NCBI GenBank assembly: GCA_028023455.1
Contig: JAQFVV010006718.1
Span: 312,001 to 376,000 of the forward strand
Reading direction: 5' to 3'
DNA from: Epiperipatus broadwayi
Lineage: Eukaryota > Onychophora > Udeonychophora > Euonychophora > Peripatidae
DNA length: 64,000 bases
Below are positions 25,618-38,327 of this stretch, in pieces (position 1 is the stretch's first letter; each line of letters begins with the position of its first letter). The position numbers and the translations under genes are program-made. The notes beneath the pieces are model-generated. The model did no database searches. It was not told the DNA's origin and saw nothing but the letters and a program-made list of their open reading frames with translations.

Positions 25618-26099
25618 ATTGAAAATACCACACTGGGCACTATATTTTCTTTTATGTATGAAGTGAAAAATAATCATGAGAAGACTGACTGATTGAAGGC
25701 TTGATTATTATTAGAATGGGCAAAATATACTCCAAATTCGAACAGGTTAGCTAAGAATATACACGTTAAAAAGTCCCATAAGTACATTTGAATGTTCACA
25801 TTGTGTCTTTATATTTGCAAAAACGATTTTTTTCACTGATAAATTTTATAATGCAAATTTATTGTATTTACTGAAAATTTAGAAAGTTCTAATTAAAAGT
25901 AAAATTCACAGAAAAAGTTTTTGTGTGTGTGTTGCTTCACCACAATAATAATATATTCAAGCTTAAGAGTTGTTAGAATCTTGTATAAACATACTTTGAA
26001 ATTTTTAAATAATTAACAAAGTTGCTGCTCCCTAAATTTAAATTTTTGTATGTTTTTGTTGAAATGACTTTCTGGCACAGAAATGTTTCTGAACCCTGG
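25618..26099. other. AT-rich spacer
   Basis: No supported feature up to the start of the LINE fragment. Confidence 0.5.
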
Positions 26100-27112
26100 T
26101 CTAGTACATTGCATCCATTGATTACTCTGGTTGGCATAGGGTGGCACTACTGTATGGAGAGAGTTTATGGTAATGATGTATTATGTGTTAGTAAAAGGGT
26201 TTTAGATTATTTAGAGAAAGTACAAAGGGGAGTAGGAAAACATGAATTAGATGCAGAGATGTGGACAGCAAAGGAGGCAATTCAAGGAGTAATGGGATGG
26301 TCAAGTTTTTATATGAGAGATGCAAAAAGTAAAATAAAAATGTTTGGACAGTAAAAGAATAGCCAAAATAGTGTTTAATTGGGTTATGAGTAAAGGGCAG
26401 GCAACAAGATGGGTGAGAAAGGTAATGTGGTATGTGAAAGATTTGGATAAAGAATTTAAATCAGTATACTTATATAAAAGGTGGGATGATTGTGTTAGGA
26501 GGATTGTTGAGTGCTATAGTGGCAAGGAATGGGATAAAAGAATAGAAGCATTAATAAAAAATAGGGACTTGGAGACATGGAGAACAAGTATGGAGGGTAA
26601 GAAGAGTTTAAATATATATAGATGTAAATGGATGCAAGTTAATTTATGATAATAGTAAGGAAAATAGTTTATTGTTTAAGGCTCAAACGGGATCTTTAGC
26701 AACAAGAGAATATACATGTAAATGGAAAACTATGGGTGATTTAGTATGCAAATTGTGTAAGGAAGATATAGAAAATATTAGGCATCTGTTGATTGAACAT
26801 AAATGCTTGGAAGCAGAAAGGGTACAGATAATTAAGTTATGGGAGAATAGGTATGAACAAAGTGGCTATGCAGAAAGTGAGTTATTAGTTTTTATGCTGG
26901 GTTTGTGAAAAGATAAGGGGGATTTAGATATAAAGGCCATAGAGTTGACAAAGATTATGTTGTGGAAATGGGATGGGCCAGAATATGGTAAGACTTAGAG
27001 TGGGTAATGGAAAATAAAGTGGCTAACAGGTTTATCTGGGCATAATTGCTGAGATATTCCTGACTTCTGTTAAGGAGAAGCCAAATACATCACATCACAT
27101 GCCTTGCGTAAT
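26100..27112 (+). pseudogene. 3' end of a non-LTR retrotransposon with C-terminal CCHC finger
   Basis: Three successive frames (26130-26354, 26344-26649, 26672-26908), each shifted, give the post-catalytic part of a LINE protein. The pieces are VLDYLEKVQRGVGKHELDA with EAIQGVMGWSSF, the 'thumb' region typical of many LINEs, then RWVRKVMWYVKD, then a zinc-binding motif CKLCKEDIENIRHLLIEHKC (C-x2-C-x8-H-x4-C type). The 3' sequence ends in a short ACATC-like repeat (27086-27100), like the simple 3' tails of some LINEs. The copy is 5' truncated, has two frameshifts and lacks the catalytic domain. The clade is not assigned. Confidence 0.7.
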
Positions 27113-29907
27113 TATGTCCTATTGTTAAAAGCTTTAATAAAAGGTTTGAAGACTGTTGATAGGGGCCGGTAACTGTAAAGAATCTGAAATTAAATGCTTC
27201 TAAACTAAAAATTAATAACATCTAAATGTGAAAATACTTGAGATTGTTTATTACATAATTTTTTAAGAGAAAAACATTTACAAATGATGTACTGTTATAG
27301 AGCCAAAGTTTATTGCTCTTATTAATTTGCTCAATCCATAAATAAAAACTTATTTAATTAAAATTTAATCAACAGATCCAATTAAATAAACTGAATTAAG
27401 TTTGTTCTTTGCCTGACTCAAGTTATTACTCATGTTTCTTTATGCAACTCCAACTCATTCTTTTTACTATTTCTAGAGTTTGTTTCCAAGTCAATAAGAA
27501 TTTTAAAAAATCTTAAATTTTTTAAAGATAGTTTTTCCTTAGCTAATTAAGATAATCACATTATAATTGATCATTAAATGTTTATCTTTCAAATCTTATG
27601 ATCACATGATTAGCATGTGTAGTATTAAAGGGGAATTTATTATGCACTATTATCCAAGATCTATTGATTACTAAAGTTTATACTAGATAACATGACAATG
27701 TGGTGAAAACAAAACAATTTGCTACTGAACAGCATTATGTAAGCTGGGGCACTGTAATATTTTTATGGGGTTTACACTAATTCTAGTCAAAGAAGAGCTG
27801 CTTATATTTAGTAAAAATTGAGGACACTATAATATATGGATATTAAACTGGTTTCACATCTATATAACTATAAAGCAAGATGATGTAGATGTAAAACAAT
27901 ATGTTTTTCAATTTGAGAACTAGATTGGTAGTAACATAAAAAATAAAAAGATAGATTCTACAGGATGCAGGCATGTATCCAAAAAATACAAATGCATTGC
28001 TCACGGATCCAAAGCTCTTCACTGATTCCAAGTCATCAGTTAGAAATTAGTCTGGGAATATTTGATTGGACTGCAATAGATAAAAATTTAATAAAGAATA
28101 TCAACTGGAATCCATTAATTGTTCATTTGGTGCAGAATTACCTTTTGCTTTCTTTTATTTCATAGGTATTTTTTATTGTAAAATATTTCATTTTTTCTAT
28201 TTCATTTAATAAACAACTATAACCATAAATTCAAGCAAAAATCTGGGCATTTTTGTTGATTAATTTTTTTTATTTCGTTGAACAATTATATCGATTAATC
28301 AAGTAGATTAAAAACTCAATCAAGTAGATTAAAACTTTTAAGATTGTATTGTGGAAAATATTGATAATTGTTAAAAAACAAACTGTTTTACATTATTGGA
28401 CACAAAATCTAAATGTTTTTAATACAAAAAATTGTTACTATTAAAAAGATGAACTAAGAAATATTTTAAAATAGAAGTCTACCAGTTATATTTAGCATTT
28501 TTGTGTAAAAAGTGATGCTATTTTAAAATCAATTAGAAACAATTCTTGGAATTTAAACAGTTAAAAGAAAACTATGGTTCATTGTTAAAATGTGCATTCT
28601 TAGGGTTTGTTAATGCAGGACATCATAAATTGGAACCCAAGGATCTTGTGAAATGATACCATAAAAATTCATTTCAAAATTTTAAATCAGAAGTAAAAAA
28701 AAATGTTTAAATTTTAATGTGAAAATTTATATATTAAATTAAATTTTATAAAGTGCCTTTTAAAGTCCAACTTTCTCTTTTCTGATGATTCAAATTATAT
28801 TGTAACTTTTTTTACTCACCCTTTTATATAAATATAACACATTTAACCCCATTCCAGAAGAATAACTTTTATGTATTTTATACATAATTAATTTTTTTGA
28901 CTGCACTAGCTAACTTAATTTACTGTCTGTGTTTTCCACCATTTCGCATTCCATGTGTAATTTCATTGTACTTTGTGGATTTACTTCTTTATTTTTGATT
29001 TCTATACTTTCCTTCATATTTGGATATTTTCTTCTACATTATCTTATACTTCATTATATCTTTTATTTATTCATCTTGAATATATAAAACATTAAATTTC
29101 TTTTCTTTAGACTACTTAACATTGGATCTAGAATGGAATGTCTTTCTTCTTCCTTTGAATATCTTTCTTCTTTTAATTATTATCACACAAACATTGAATA
29201 TAGTTACACGTACTGTTAGTATTTTATCTTCCTTGAAATAGATATTTTCTTGTCAATTTATCAGTGACAGATTCTATTTCTTTTCTTTTCTAATAGCTTT
29301 TAATAGTCGATAGAAAAGAAACTGAACAATGCACTGAGTATAAGGTTCCATATTAAAAAATTTATAAATATAATATTTCCATAACTTTAGTAAATCAAAA
29401 TAATTAAAACTTGACACTTACTTTACTTAATAATTTTATTTTCTTCTATTTCTCCAAACAAGAGAGACACATCTCTTTTATATATTTTCAAATTCATTTA
29501 CATGAAAAATCTGTTGGTGTTATTTGAAATGTTTTAGAGCTGTCTCCTCAAGTAATTTAAAAAGTTTAACAGTAAAGAAAATTAACAAAATGAATGTATC
29601 TGCACATATTTACTAAATAAATAAAATATTCACACAATTATTTTCTGCACATGGATATTTCATTGCTCATTTGTTTCTTTCCATCCTGTATGTATCCATG
29701 TGAATAAGTAAATACACAAATTATTTTCCAAAATATAATCAGAATGTCATTTTGAAATGTCTATGACAATGGTTACATATCCCCTCTCATACAGGGAGAC
29801 AATGGGACTATGAAGTACACCATTTTTTTAATAACACTACTCAATTAATTTAAGTGCAATTATTTTCTTAACATTTTGTTAAACAAAATACTTTTAGGTA
29901 GTCATGT
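27113..29907. other. AT-rich DNA without recognisable gene
   Basis: I see no gene or clear element. Short frames at 27843-28031 (minus) and 27965-28165 (plus) have no recognisable motif. Confidence 0.5.
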
Positions 29908-30143
29908 ATTTACCTGGCTATGACATCATGATAGTCAATATTGTTTCTATGCACTGAATTTTATACATGAGCATCTATTGGCCTCTCCTCTGGATAGGTA
30001 AAACTATCAGAACCCCCCCCCACCCATTCCAGCACTATGCGCTGACTTTTCTAATTTTCAGTCAATAAATGAGACACATTGTAAACATCAAATTTAGCAT
30101 GTAGAAACAATGTTGACTGTCATGACATCATAGCAAGGTAAAT
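29908..30143. mobile_element. Small MITE with 54-bp inverted arms
   Basis: ATTTACCTGGCTATGA... at 29908 and its inverted partner ending GGTAAAT at 30143 pair over about 54 bases with several mismatches. The internal part contains a C run (30016-30025). There is no coding potential. Confidence 0.6.
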
Positions 30144-30499
30144 GGTAATTTTAACATTAGAGACCTTCTGGCTTTCTTTCACAAACTTGTAAATATACAT
30201 ATATTACTAATTAATAAGCCCTGTGGATACACTTATGTTGAATTTTGATTATTAGTATTAATAATAATGAATGAAAAATTAACAATTACAAATATTTTGA
30301 TCACATTATCAACATTAAAATATAATGGATACAGTTAATTATAGAGTTAAAATTGAATAGACTATTTTTGATAGAAATAAATTAATAATAAGAGAAAAAT
30401 GTATATGTCTTTGAAAAGAAAGGTTTAAATAAATGAGCTTTACTAGTTCTTAGTTATGATTATAAGACACAGATACTTAACAGAAAAAGACAAGATTTC
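30144..30499. other. AT-rich spacer
   Basis: No supported feature. Confidence 0.5.
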
Positions 30500-30830
30500 A
30501 TATTATTCAGTGAAGTGTGAAGCGATATATGGTAAGAGTAACAAGAAAAGATCACATCATCATTGAATAAATTAGCAGATTTATGTGATGCTAGCCTGGA
30601 CATATTGCTAAATAAGATTATAATAGATGGAGATTGGCAATTTTAAATTGGATGCCAAAAAACTACAGACCTAGAAACAGACTTCATATGAAGGGGATGA
30701 ATGATATAATGAAATACACTGGTGTGATATGGAAAAGAGGCTTGAGATTGGAAAAGCCAGATTAATCTTGAAGATCCATTGATTCTGCTGTGACAAAATA
30801 AGGGTTAGAACTAACTATGCCTCCAAATAT
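30500..30830 (+). pseudogene. Relic of RTE-type LINE C-terminus
   Basis: In shifting plus-strand frames this matches the end of the RTE protein found at 36485-37489. MVRVTRKDH (near 30530) corresponds to MLGVTRRDR. NWMPKNYRPRNRLHMKGM with IMKYTGVIWKR (30648-30740) corresponds to NWIPRDCKRPRKRPHVRWM with IRKCAGVLWKR. It is old, frameshifted and truncated at both ends. Confidence 0.65.
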
Positions 30831-30844
30831 AAGTAAATACATTT

Positions 30845-30847
<3 letters not shown>

Positions 30848-30886
<39 letters not shown>

Positions 30887-30920
30887 GCATAGATATTGAA
30901 TTTTTCTTTGTTATATAACT

Positions 30921-30951
<31 letters not shown>

Positions 30952-30979
30952 ATGAGTTATATAACAAAGAAAAATTCAA
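30848..30979. repeat. (TA)n runs and a hairpin
   Basis: A (TA)n run lies at 30848-30882. Next, 28-bp arms at 30897-30924 and 30951-30979 (containing TTTTTCTTTGTTATATAAC and its complement) surround a second (TA)n run. On one strand this would fold into a long hairpin. Confidence 0.75.
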
Positions 30980-30983
30980 GAAA

Positions 30984-33900
30984 ATGAAAAGTACAAAGAA
31001 TTATCTTCCAGTTACTAGTATAAAAGTGTTTTTTTTTAAACTAATAAAACAATTTCTCTAAATTTAAATAATAAAAATTAAAATTTATATAATTAGAAAA
31101 TTTATTAATTCTAAGTGTACACAATGTTGTAGACCTATAATTTTATATAAAACTGAATACATTGTAATGGACCGGAAAAACCCTTTATCTGCCTCACTTG
31201 CCTACTCTTATTAGATTCTTGATCATCGATTTAGTTTTGGTCTCTATTTATCAGTTCATACTTTCACTCAGAGTTATTTGAACTTATTGTTGATTGACTA
31301 AGCTAATAATACCATTAAGTTGCCACACCATTTAATCCATAGGGTTATAATCTATAGTCTATTAAATGACTAACTGAAATATGATGTATCAGGTTATACT
31401 GAATTATTTATTTCACATGAAAAATATGTAGTAAAATATGACATATTTAACTCTATAAAACTCAATACATTGTATACCAAAATGTAATAGACAATAAACT
31501 CAAATGAATTCAATAATTGGCTATTATGAATGCAACATGATAATCAACTTTCATTAAGTCTATATATGCTGGTGTACCCATTAATCAGGCTTCACTGTTG
31601 ATGATGCCAAAAATGTAACAGTATGTAGTTTGTATCTGTGGTAAACTTAAATTTTCATGCCCAAAATGTTGCACGCCAAAATATGTAACAGACCAGAAAA
31701 ACCCTTTAGGATGGTACACCTAGAGCCTTCTCTACTTACAGATCATATTATGACTCGGGGTTCTAACTCGGTGTAGACATTTGCCTTTAACTCTGCTCAA
31801 GGATGGATTTAAACAGGATGGCAATAATATGACCTCTATATAGATCCCTAATGGCTTTTGCTAATAATATAGTAAAAATCTGTATACATATATAATAGAT
31901 ATTCTGGTGAGTGAACTATGAATGATGCTTGATAATCTAGAGACCAGAGAAAGAAAAATTTTAACTTCAAACGACAAATATTTATTAACCAATCGGGGTT
32001 AAATTTATAATATTTACAAATTAATAAAAATATATACATGGATATCATAAAATATTGATTTGTCTTTACTATAATGAGACTAGCTGTGATTTAAATATTA
32101 AAATATCAATTGAAATAAAAATTACAAAATTATAGTGCATAATGTACAATGAAGTATCTATTATTTTAAATTTGAAACTATATTACTAGATGTACAGTTA
32201 TTACTTTGTTTATGTCCTTTAAATGTATATCAAGGTTATGTCCATGAATTGTAATTTGTGTTTTATAGATATAGTTCATTCATAAACTGTTATTCATGCA
32301 AACAATAAAATGTATTTATTTAAAATTACTTATTAGTAAGTCTAATTAATACTTAATGTTAACATATTAAATGTTTAATTAAAATGTATATGTGCAAAAT
32401 CTTACCTTTTGTCTTTTAAGTCATTGTCCATTTAATGTGTACAATTACGTTAATATTTTATTTACAAACATAAATTTTTTTTTATCTATGCATACCTTGA
32501 GTTGTATATTTGTATCTCTCTTCCCTTATATAAATTTAAATAAATGGGTTCTTTTTTTAAAAAAAAGTTTTTTGCAAATGAATAACAGGGTGAGATAAAC
32601 TGGTAACTCAACTCTCAGTATACACTAAAAAAAAATACAAAATTTAAAACATTTATAAGCATTAAAATTAAATGAAATCTTGGACCTTTTTAAAACAGCA
32701 GGAGGTTAAATTTTCAAAAGTGGCTACAGTGTTCTTAGCAGATAGTGTTTTACTTTTATTTATACATATTGAATCATACTAAAAATTCCAACCATTTAGC
32801 AATTCCCACGACCAAATCGAATTCCTGGGCTTTTGATTTTGTAGCCATAGCCTTTCCAATTTATCTCCAAATCATTCCACGCTGATTTAACCACTAAGCA
32901 TACCAATGATTATTATACTCCATCACCTGCCAATGACACCAAGGAGATAGAAAGATCCTGTGACACTTAATTAGCAAAACTGCATCGTTATATTTTATAT
33001 ACACACGTATAAATTGTTAAATATAAATGTTTTTCCAAGGCTTGCGTTATAATATATAAACGAACGCTATTTCTATGCAGTTTTTATTTATATATATATG
33101 AGACGCTTGATAAAGATTTTACTTTAAAAGTAATATAAATTAGTGTTAATAAAATTCTATTTCCTTATTAGTTGGGTTTATCTTAAAAAAAAAACATTTT
33201 ATAATAATTATATTTCAAGGATGATAAACAAATATGAATTAGAATTTATTCAGACGAAGGAAAGTTCATCACTTAAATAATGTCTCTTTTCATCTTTAAA
33301 ATATTTTACACTAATAAATAATGTAAATAAAAATATTAAACAGTTTTTTTAATAATGAATTGAAATCATAATAAAAAATATAATAACAATTAAAATATTC
33401 TTATTCTTTAGCTTTCCTTTCACTACTCCATTTGAACAAAAAAACCAACCAACAACAACAAAAATTCCTGTTGCCTAGTTTTTTCCACGTTCCAATAATC
33501 AACAAGTAGATGTCTGAAAATTTCAGATTTTCCACTCAATAGATAACTTTTAGCTAAGTGCTTAGCTTTGGGTTGGTATTTTTAGATCTAGTGTCTGAAC
33601 CTACCCTGACCCCTCTCTGAGGAGTGCCAAAGCATGAAGCCATGGTCAGGGGTTTGGGGAGGGATTCCTGACAGAGATATTTTAAGTGCTGGCTCTGGCT
33701 AAGCATTTACCATAAAGTTTGTAGAGGAATTGGCAATCCTCACTGTTTATAACTTACAAGCTTAAGAGATAGGGTCATGTCATCTATGAATTGATCTATG
33801 ACTCTTATTTTGACTGTTTAACAAATGTTTACTCTTTTTTTCTCTTTTAAACAAAAGAAACTTGGTTAATAAAATTTAATGTCAGATATTTTCTTTATTA

Positions 33901-34845
33901 TTTTTGTCACGTCATGATTTAAAATCTTAAGCATTCATGTATAAATGTGTGTATGTATATATTTTATTCTACATTTAATAAAAAAAAAATTTAGTTCATT
34001 CCTTTACGAATGTATAGTTATGTTTGTATAAATATATGTATGTCTCCAAATCTCTAAAAAAAATTATGTTTTAAAAGTTGGCTGCCTATTTAGTCTTTAT
34101 ACGTGTTATCCCAAAACATCAGTTACTTATTATTATTATTTTTTATAAGGATTGGGCATCACCTTACAACATATATAATCTAGACCAAAATATATCCTTT
34201 TATTCACTTACTTTTGAAGAGAAAAAGTTTTTTATATTTTAACATAGGAATATTAATAATCCACATTTGTCAAAAACGCATTTGTAATAAATATTTGAAC
34301 AAGTTTGAAAAGAAGCTGAAAGACAAATGAGCACCTTTGTTACTTACCTTCATATAACAAGCTTGCTAATGTAAGATCATATTCTGATACTCAAATAATT
34401 GTAGAGTCAATCCAATTAAATAATATTATGCATTGGATAACATCAAATTGAATTCAAATTTATATTCCTGTAATTGTTTGAACTATGATAGTTTTGAAAG
34501 CGTAAAGTAGTTATCAGTTAAGCATAATACGGATTTGTGCTAATTTATTGTCCTACAATCATTTCCACAAATACATATTGTTACATAATAAAAACTATGA
34601 ATATATATAATTTTTACAAATATATGCAATTTTTAATATTGCTTAATAATAATTACACGCGTTTATAGATACATTTTATTTGCTATTTTGTTGAGCATAT
34701 TATTATTCTGAAAAATAATGTAATCCACAATTTTTCTTAACCTATTTAATATCTAGGTTATAGGAGCACAGACTTTCACACAACCCATCACTCCATCTCA
34801 TACCACTGATACACCTGAACATACATACGTCCAAAAGATAAATAA
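30984..34845. other. AT-rich DNA without recognisable gene
   Basis: No gene could be supported. A short phrase (GACCRGAAAAACCCTTTA) occurs twice, near 31171 and 31692, hinting at a diverged repeat. Small frames at 31848-32048 (minus) and 32392-32598 (plus) have no recognisable domain. Confidence 0.45.
33511..33597. repeat. Dispersed repeat, copy 2
   Basis: Aligns with 11561-11646. The sequence after it (33600-33700) is GC-richer and is not shared with copy 1. Confidence 0.5.
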
Positions 34846-34905
34846 TCACCAATGTACGTATTTCATGCTAAACCAGCAATCATCACTTGGTCCAGATTAC
34901 CATCG
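34846..34905 (-). ncRNA. Diverged hammerhead ribozyme copy
   Basis: On the minus strand, GACCAAG is followed by TGATGA, a stem TGCT...AGCA around GGTTT, GAAA, and then the palindrome TACGTA, C and ATTGG. It aligns base for base with the ribozyme at 38402-38454. C3 of the core is changed to G, and the first stem II pair is lost, so cleavage is unlikely. Confidence 0.6.
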
Positions 34906-35364
34906 CTACACGTATATGCAATAAGCGCTCAGATATATATTAAGATAACAAATCCTCATACTTTAATGGACAGGCTTAACCTATTTAATAAACTTTGAAC
35001 ATTTAACCATAGAAAACGCTAATATAAGTTATAGGTAACCCTGACCAAAAACAAGCAAAAATTACAGCATATTGTTTTATATGAACAAATAATTTATTTT
35101 ATATATGATGTAAATTAAATTTTATTCTTTAACAACTAAAATGTAAAATTACTGTAATGAAAATTATGGATGGCTCTCGTTTTTATATTATTTGCGTACA
35201 TTTATGCATGAATAGTGTGACCTATAAATTTGTTAATAGACGAGTAAATTAAATTGTAATCATTTAACTATAGATAACGTTAATATAAATCACAATGAAT
35301 GACTTAAAGAAGGAAAATTATTCGATTATTATTTATAAATTTAAGTTAGTTTTTATATTTCTGT

Positions 35365-35581
35365 AAAAATAATATAAAATAACAATTCGTCAATTGTTTA
35401 GTACAGAGTATAATATAAATAAAAACAAATAATATTTCCAAGAGCTTTCAACTCTTACGAGTCCTTATCAAGGCAATGTAAACAATTCTATTTTCTATTT
35501 TCGCTTGGAAATATTATTTGTTTTTATTTATATTATACTCTGTACTAAACAATTGACGAATTGTTATTTTATATTATTTTT
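35365..35581. mobile_element. Foldback with perfect 78-bp inverted arms
   Basis: 35365-35442 and 35504-35581 are perfect reverse complements over 78 bp by eye. The loop of 61 bp holds a hammerhead-like motif. Perfect arms in such mutated surroundings imply a recent origin or ongoing conversion. There is no coding potential. Confidence 0.8.
35446..35473 (-). ncRNA. Hammerhead-like motif in the foldback loop
   Basis: Minus strand: CTTGATAA, G, stem GACTC-GTAA-GAGTT, GAAA, then the palindrome AGCT, C and TTGG. The layout after GAA (palindrome, C, TTGG) is the same as in the canonical ribozymes at 38402-39117. The box is UUGAUAA in place of CUGAUGA, so it is at best a variant. Confidence 0.4.
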
Positions 35582-35689
35582 ATATTATATACAGAAGTAT
35601 TATTTATTTATATATTTCTGTAACTAAAAGTTAAACTATTGTAATAAAAGCAATAGATAAATAGGTAATTTCAACGTTAATTATGCAGC

Positions 35690-36010
35690 TGGTTGTAGTA
35701 GCGTATCCTTTAAGGTGCGGTACTTGTAGCTAGAAGTAGTAGTTGTTTAATGAAATAAGCACGCCTATGTTAATCGGGGCTGCTTTATAAGTGGATAAAG
35801 TAGCTTATAGTGCTGGGCCACGGTGGGTACTTTCTCTGGAAAGTTCTCTGAATAGGCAGGGACCATCGAAAAAAGGGGGTGAAACATAAGTATAACCTGG
35901 GTTCGTGTCTGAGTAATAGGCACTTAAGTGATAGTGGCTTATTTCCAATTAAACTTTCGACTACTTTCTTTTAACAAATTTAAAATATCATTTTGCCCAA
36001 ACTAAATTTT
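35690..36010. other. Unexplained GC-richer patch
   Basis: About 300 bp stand out as GC-richer than the flanks, with runs such as GGGCCACGGTGGG and GGCAGGGACCATCG. There is no open frame of note and no match to a tRNA, 5S or spliceosomal RNA that I recognise. It may be a fragment of an element or an RNA gene relic. Confidence 0.3.
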
Positions 36011-36463
36011 CGAAAGACTTATAGTTTGACAGTGATTTTTTTTTGATTCGTAATACTTCATTGCACCAAATAACAAATTAAAAATGTATAGAAAATTGTC
36101 ATTATATTTAGAATAGCTTAATTATTTACAAAAGTTTTTAAAACTTTAATTAGTAATTTTTCTTATAGTTCTGACTTGTGTTTTAGAATTGGGAGTTCCG
36201 CGTGTAGTCATTATTACATTTGTTTGGCTGTCACATAAGCATGTTTAAACGCATCTTCCGAAAGTTTTAGCTTTCACGTTATTACAATGTTATCTGCTTG
36301 CGCTTACTAAATTTGATATATTTAATTTACATTTAGTGTGTGGGCTATGTTTGTGTGCGATCTCTAGCTCCAGAACAAACATTCGGTTAAGAAAATTTAG
36401 CCCTCGTAAAAACTAATATTTAGATTACCCGTAAATAATTGCATACAAGATTTATACAATCTG

Positions 36464-36487
36464 TCATCATCATCATCATCATCATCA
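36464..36487 (-). repeat. (GAT)n 3' tail of the RTE element
   Basis: On the minus strand the LINE ends in about eight GAT/TGA triplets. A short microsatellite tail in place of poly-A is typical of the RTE clade. Confidence 0.85.
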
Positions 36488-38327
36488 ACCATTATCAATC
36501 CACTGCAGGATGAAGGTCTCTCCAAGTTTAATCCATCTTCTCCGATCTTTAGCTTCTCTTTTCCACAACACCCCTGCACATTTTCTTATTTCATCCATCC
36601 ATCTCACATGTGGTCTCTTTCTGGGTCTTTTACAATCTCTTGGAATCCAGTTTAAAATTTCAATTGTCCATCTATTATCATTTCTTCTAGCAATATGTCC
36701 AGCCCAACTCCATTTCAATCTTTTATTTTTTTCAATAAGGTCAGTAACACCTGTTTGTTGTCTTACCCATACATTGCGTTTTCGATCTCTTCTTGTTACT
36801 CCCAACATACATCTCTCCATACTCCTTTGAGTGGTCTGAAGTCTCTGTATTGCTCTTCTATTAAGTGTCCAAGTCTCAGATCCATAAGTAAGAACTGGTA
36901 AAACACATTTGTTAAAAACCATTCTTTTCAAACACATAGGCATATTTCCTTTTAGTATCAAGTTGTTTCTACCAAAAGCACTCCAACCAAGTTTAATTCT
37001 ATGATTAATTTCCTCCATTATGTTTCCATCTGTATTAATAATCTGACCAAGGTATTTATAACTGTTAACTTCTTCTAATTCTTCATAATCAATCTTTATT
37101 TTCATATTTCGAGCAAATCGATTAAACATTACTTTAGTCTTTTTAACATTTATCTTTAGTCCTACTTTTCTACTTTCATCTGCTAACTCCTGCAACATTT
37201 CCTGCAGCTCTGAAGCATTATTTGCAAAAACAACTACATCATCTGCAAAATCTAAATGACTTAAATACTCTCCATTTACTTTCATTCCTTTAGTTTCCCA
37301 TTTTAATCCACAAAATACTTCTTGCAGCACTGCTGTAAAAAGTTTTGGAAATATGGAGTCACCTTGTCTTACACCTTTCTCAATGTTGATTTTTCCAGTA
37401 TAATTATGTAATCTAATTGTTGCTGTTGCATTTTTATAAATATTCTTTAAAATATGACAATATCCTGGATCTATACCTTGATGATCCAATGCTTTAATCT
37501 AGGGAAGAAATGTGTATAGAATCGAATGCCTTTTCATAATCTACAAATCCAAAACATAATGACAACTCATATTCATTTGTCCTTTCTATGACTTCTCTCA
37601 ATACCTGGATATGATCTATTATACTAAAACCACTTTTAAATCCAGCTTGTTCTCTTGGTTGGTGGAAATCCAAAGTTCTCTGTAGACGAGTTGTAATTAT
37701 CTTGGTAAAAATTTTATATAAAACTGATAAAAGGCTGATAGGTCTGTAATTTATAATATCTTCTTTATCACCTTTTTTAAATATTAATATTATTACTGCA
37801 TTTTTCTAATCTTCCGTTTCCAATCTTCCGGTACATCTTTATCATTTAGACATTTGGTATATAACTTTGCTAAAATTGTTTCTATTTCTTCACCTGCTTC
37901 TTTTAATATATCAATTATAATTTCATCATTTCCTGGAGCCTTTCCTTTCTTCATACATTTAATTGCATGTCTCACTTCTTCATTTAAAATTCTGGGCAAT
38001 TCAGAAGATGTAATAGATATAGGAGGTACTTGTTCTTTATTACTATATAATTCTTGATAAAAATCTTCTACCAATTTCATGATGTCATCTCTCTTTTTAG
38101 TAATAATTCCATCTTTTTTTCTTATTGCAGATATAAATTTCCTACCAATACCAAAATGTTGTTTAACATTCTTGAGACTTTTATTTTCTTCTACAGCTTT
38201 CCTTGCTATTTCACAGTTATACTTTCTTATATCATTTTCAACTCTTTTCCGTACTATTTTACAAAATTCGAGATATTCGATTCTTTTTAATACATCATTT
38301 TTGTATATCTTCATATTCCTTCTTTTT
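36464..38327 (-). pseudogene. 5'-truncated RTE-type LINE: reverse transcriptase and C-terminal region
   Basis: The minus strand encodes most of an RTE-clade reverse transcriptase. The upstream piece (37793-38327) includes KGKAPGNDEIIIDILKEAG. The middle (about 37502-37790, after a frameshift near 37800) includes YRPISLLSVLYKIF, QAGFKSGFS and FVDYEKAFDSI. After an in-frame TAG near 37500, the last piece (36485-37489) includes GVRQGDSIFPKLF, FADDVVVFA (catalytic FADD), and NSYKYLG, and ends in GETFILQWIDNG just before the tail. The endonuclease is missing, so this is a classic 5' truncation. It joins the hammerhead repeat array at 38327/38328. Only one frameshift and one stop were noticed, so it is fairly young. 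Confidence 0.9.

Noticed and set aside
31165-31730. Pair of GACCRGAAAAACCCTTTA phrases as LTRs of an old element
   Set aside because: The similarity covers only about 20 bases and does not extend.
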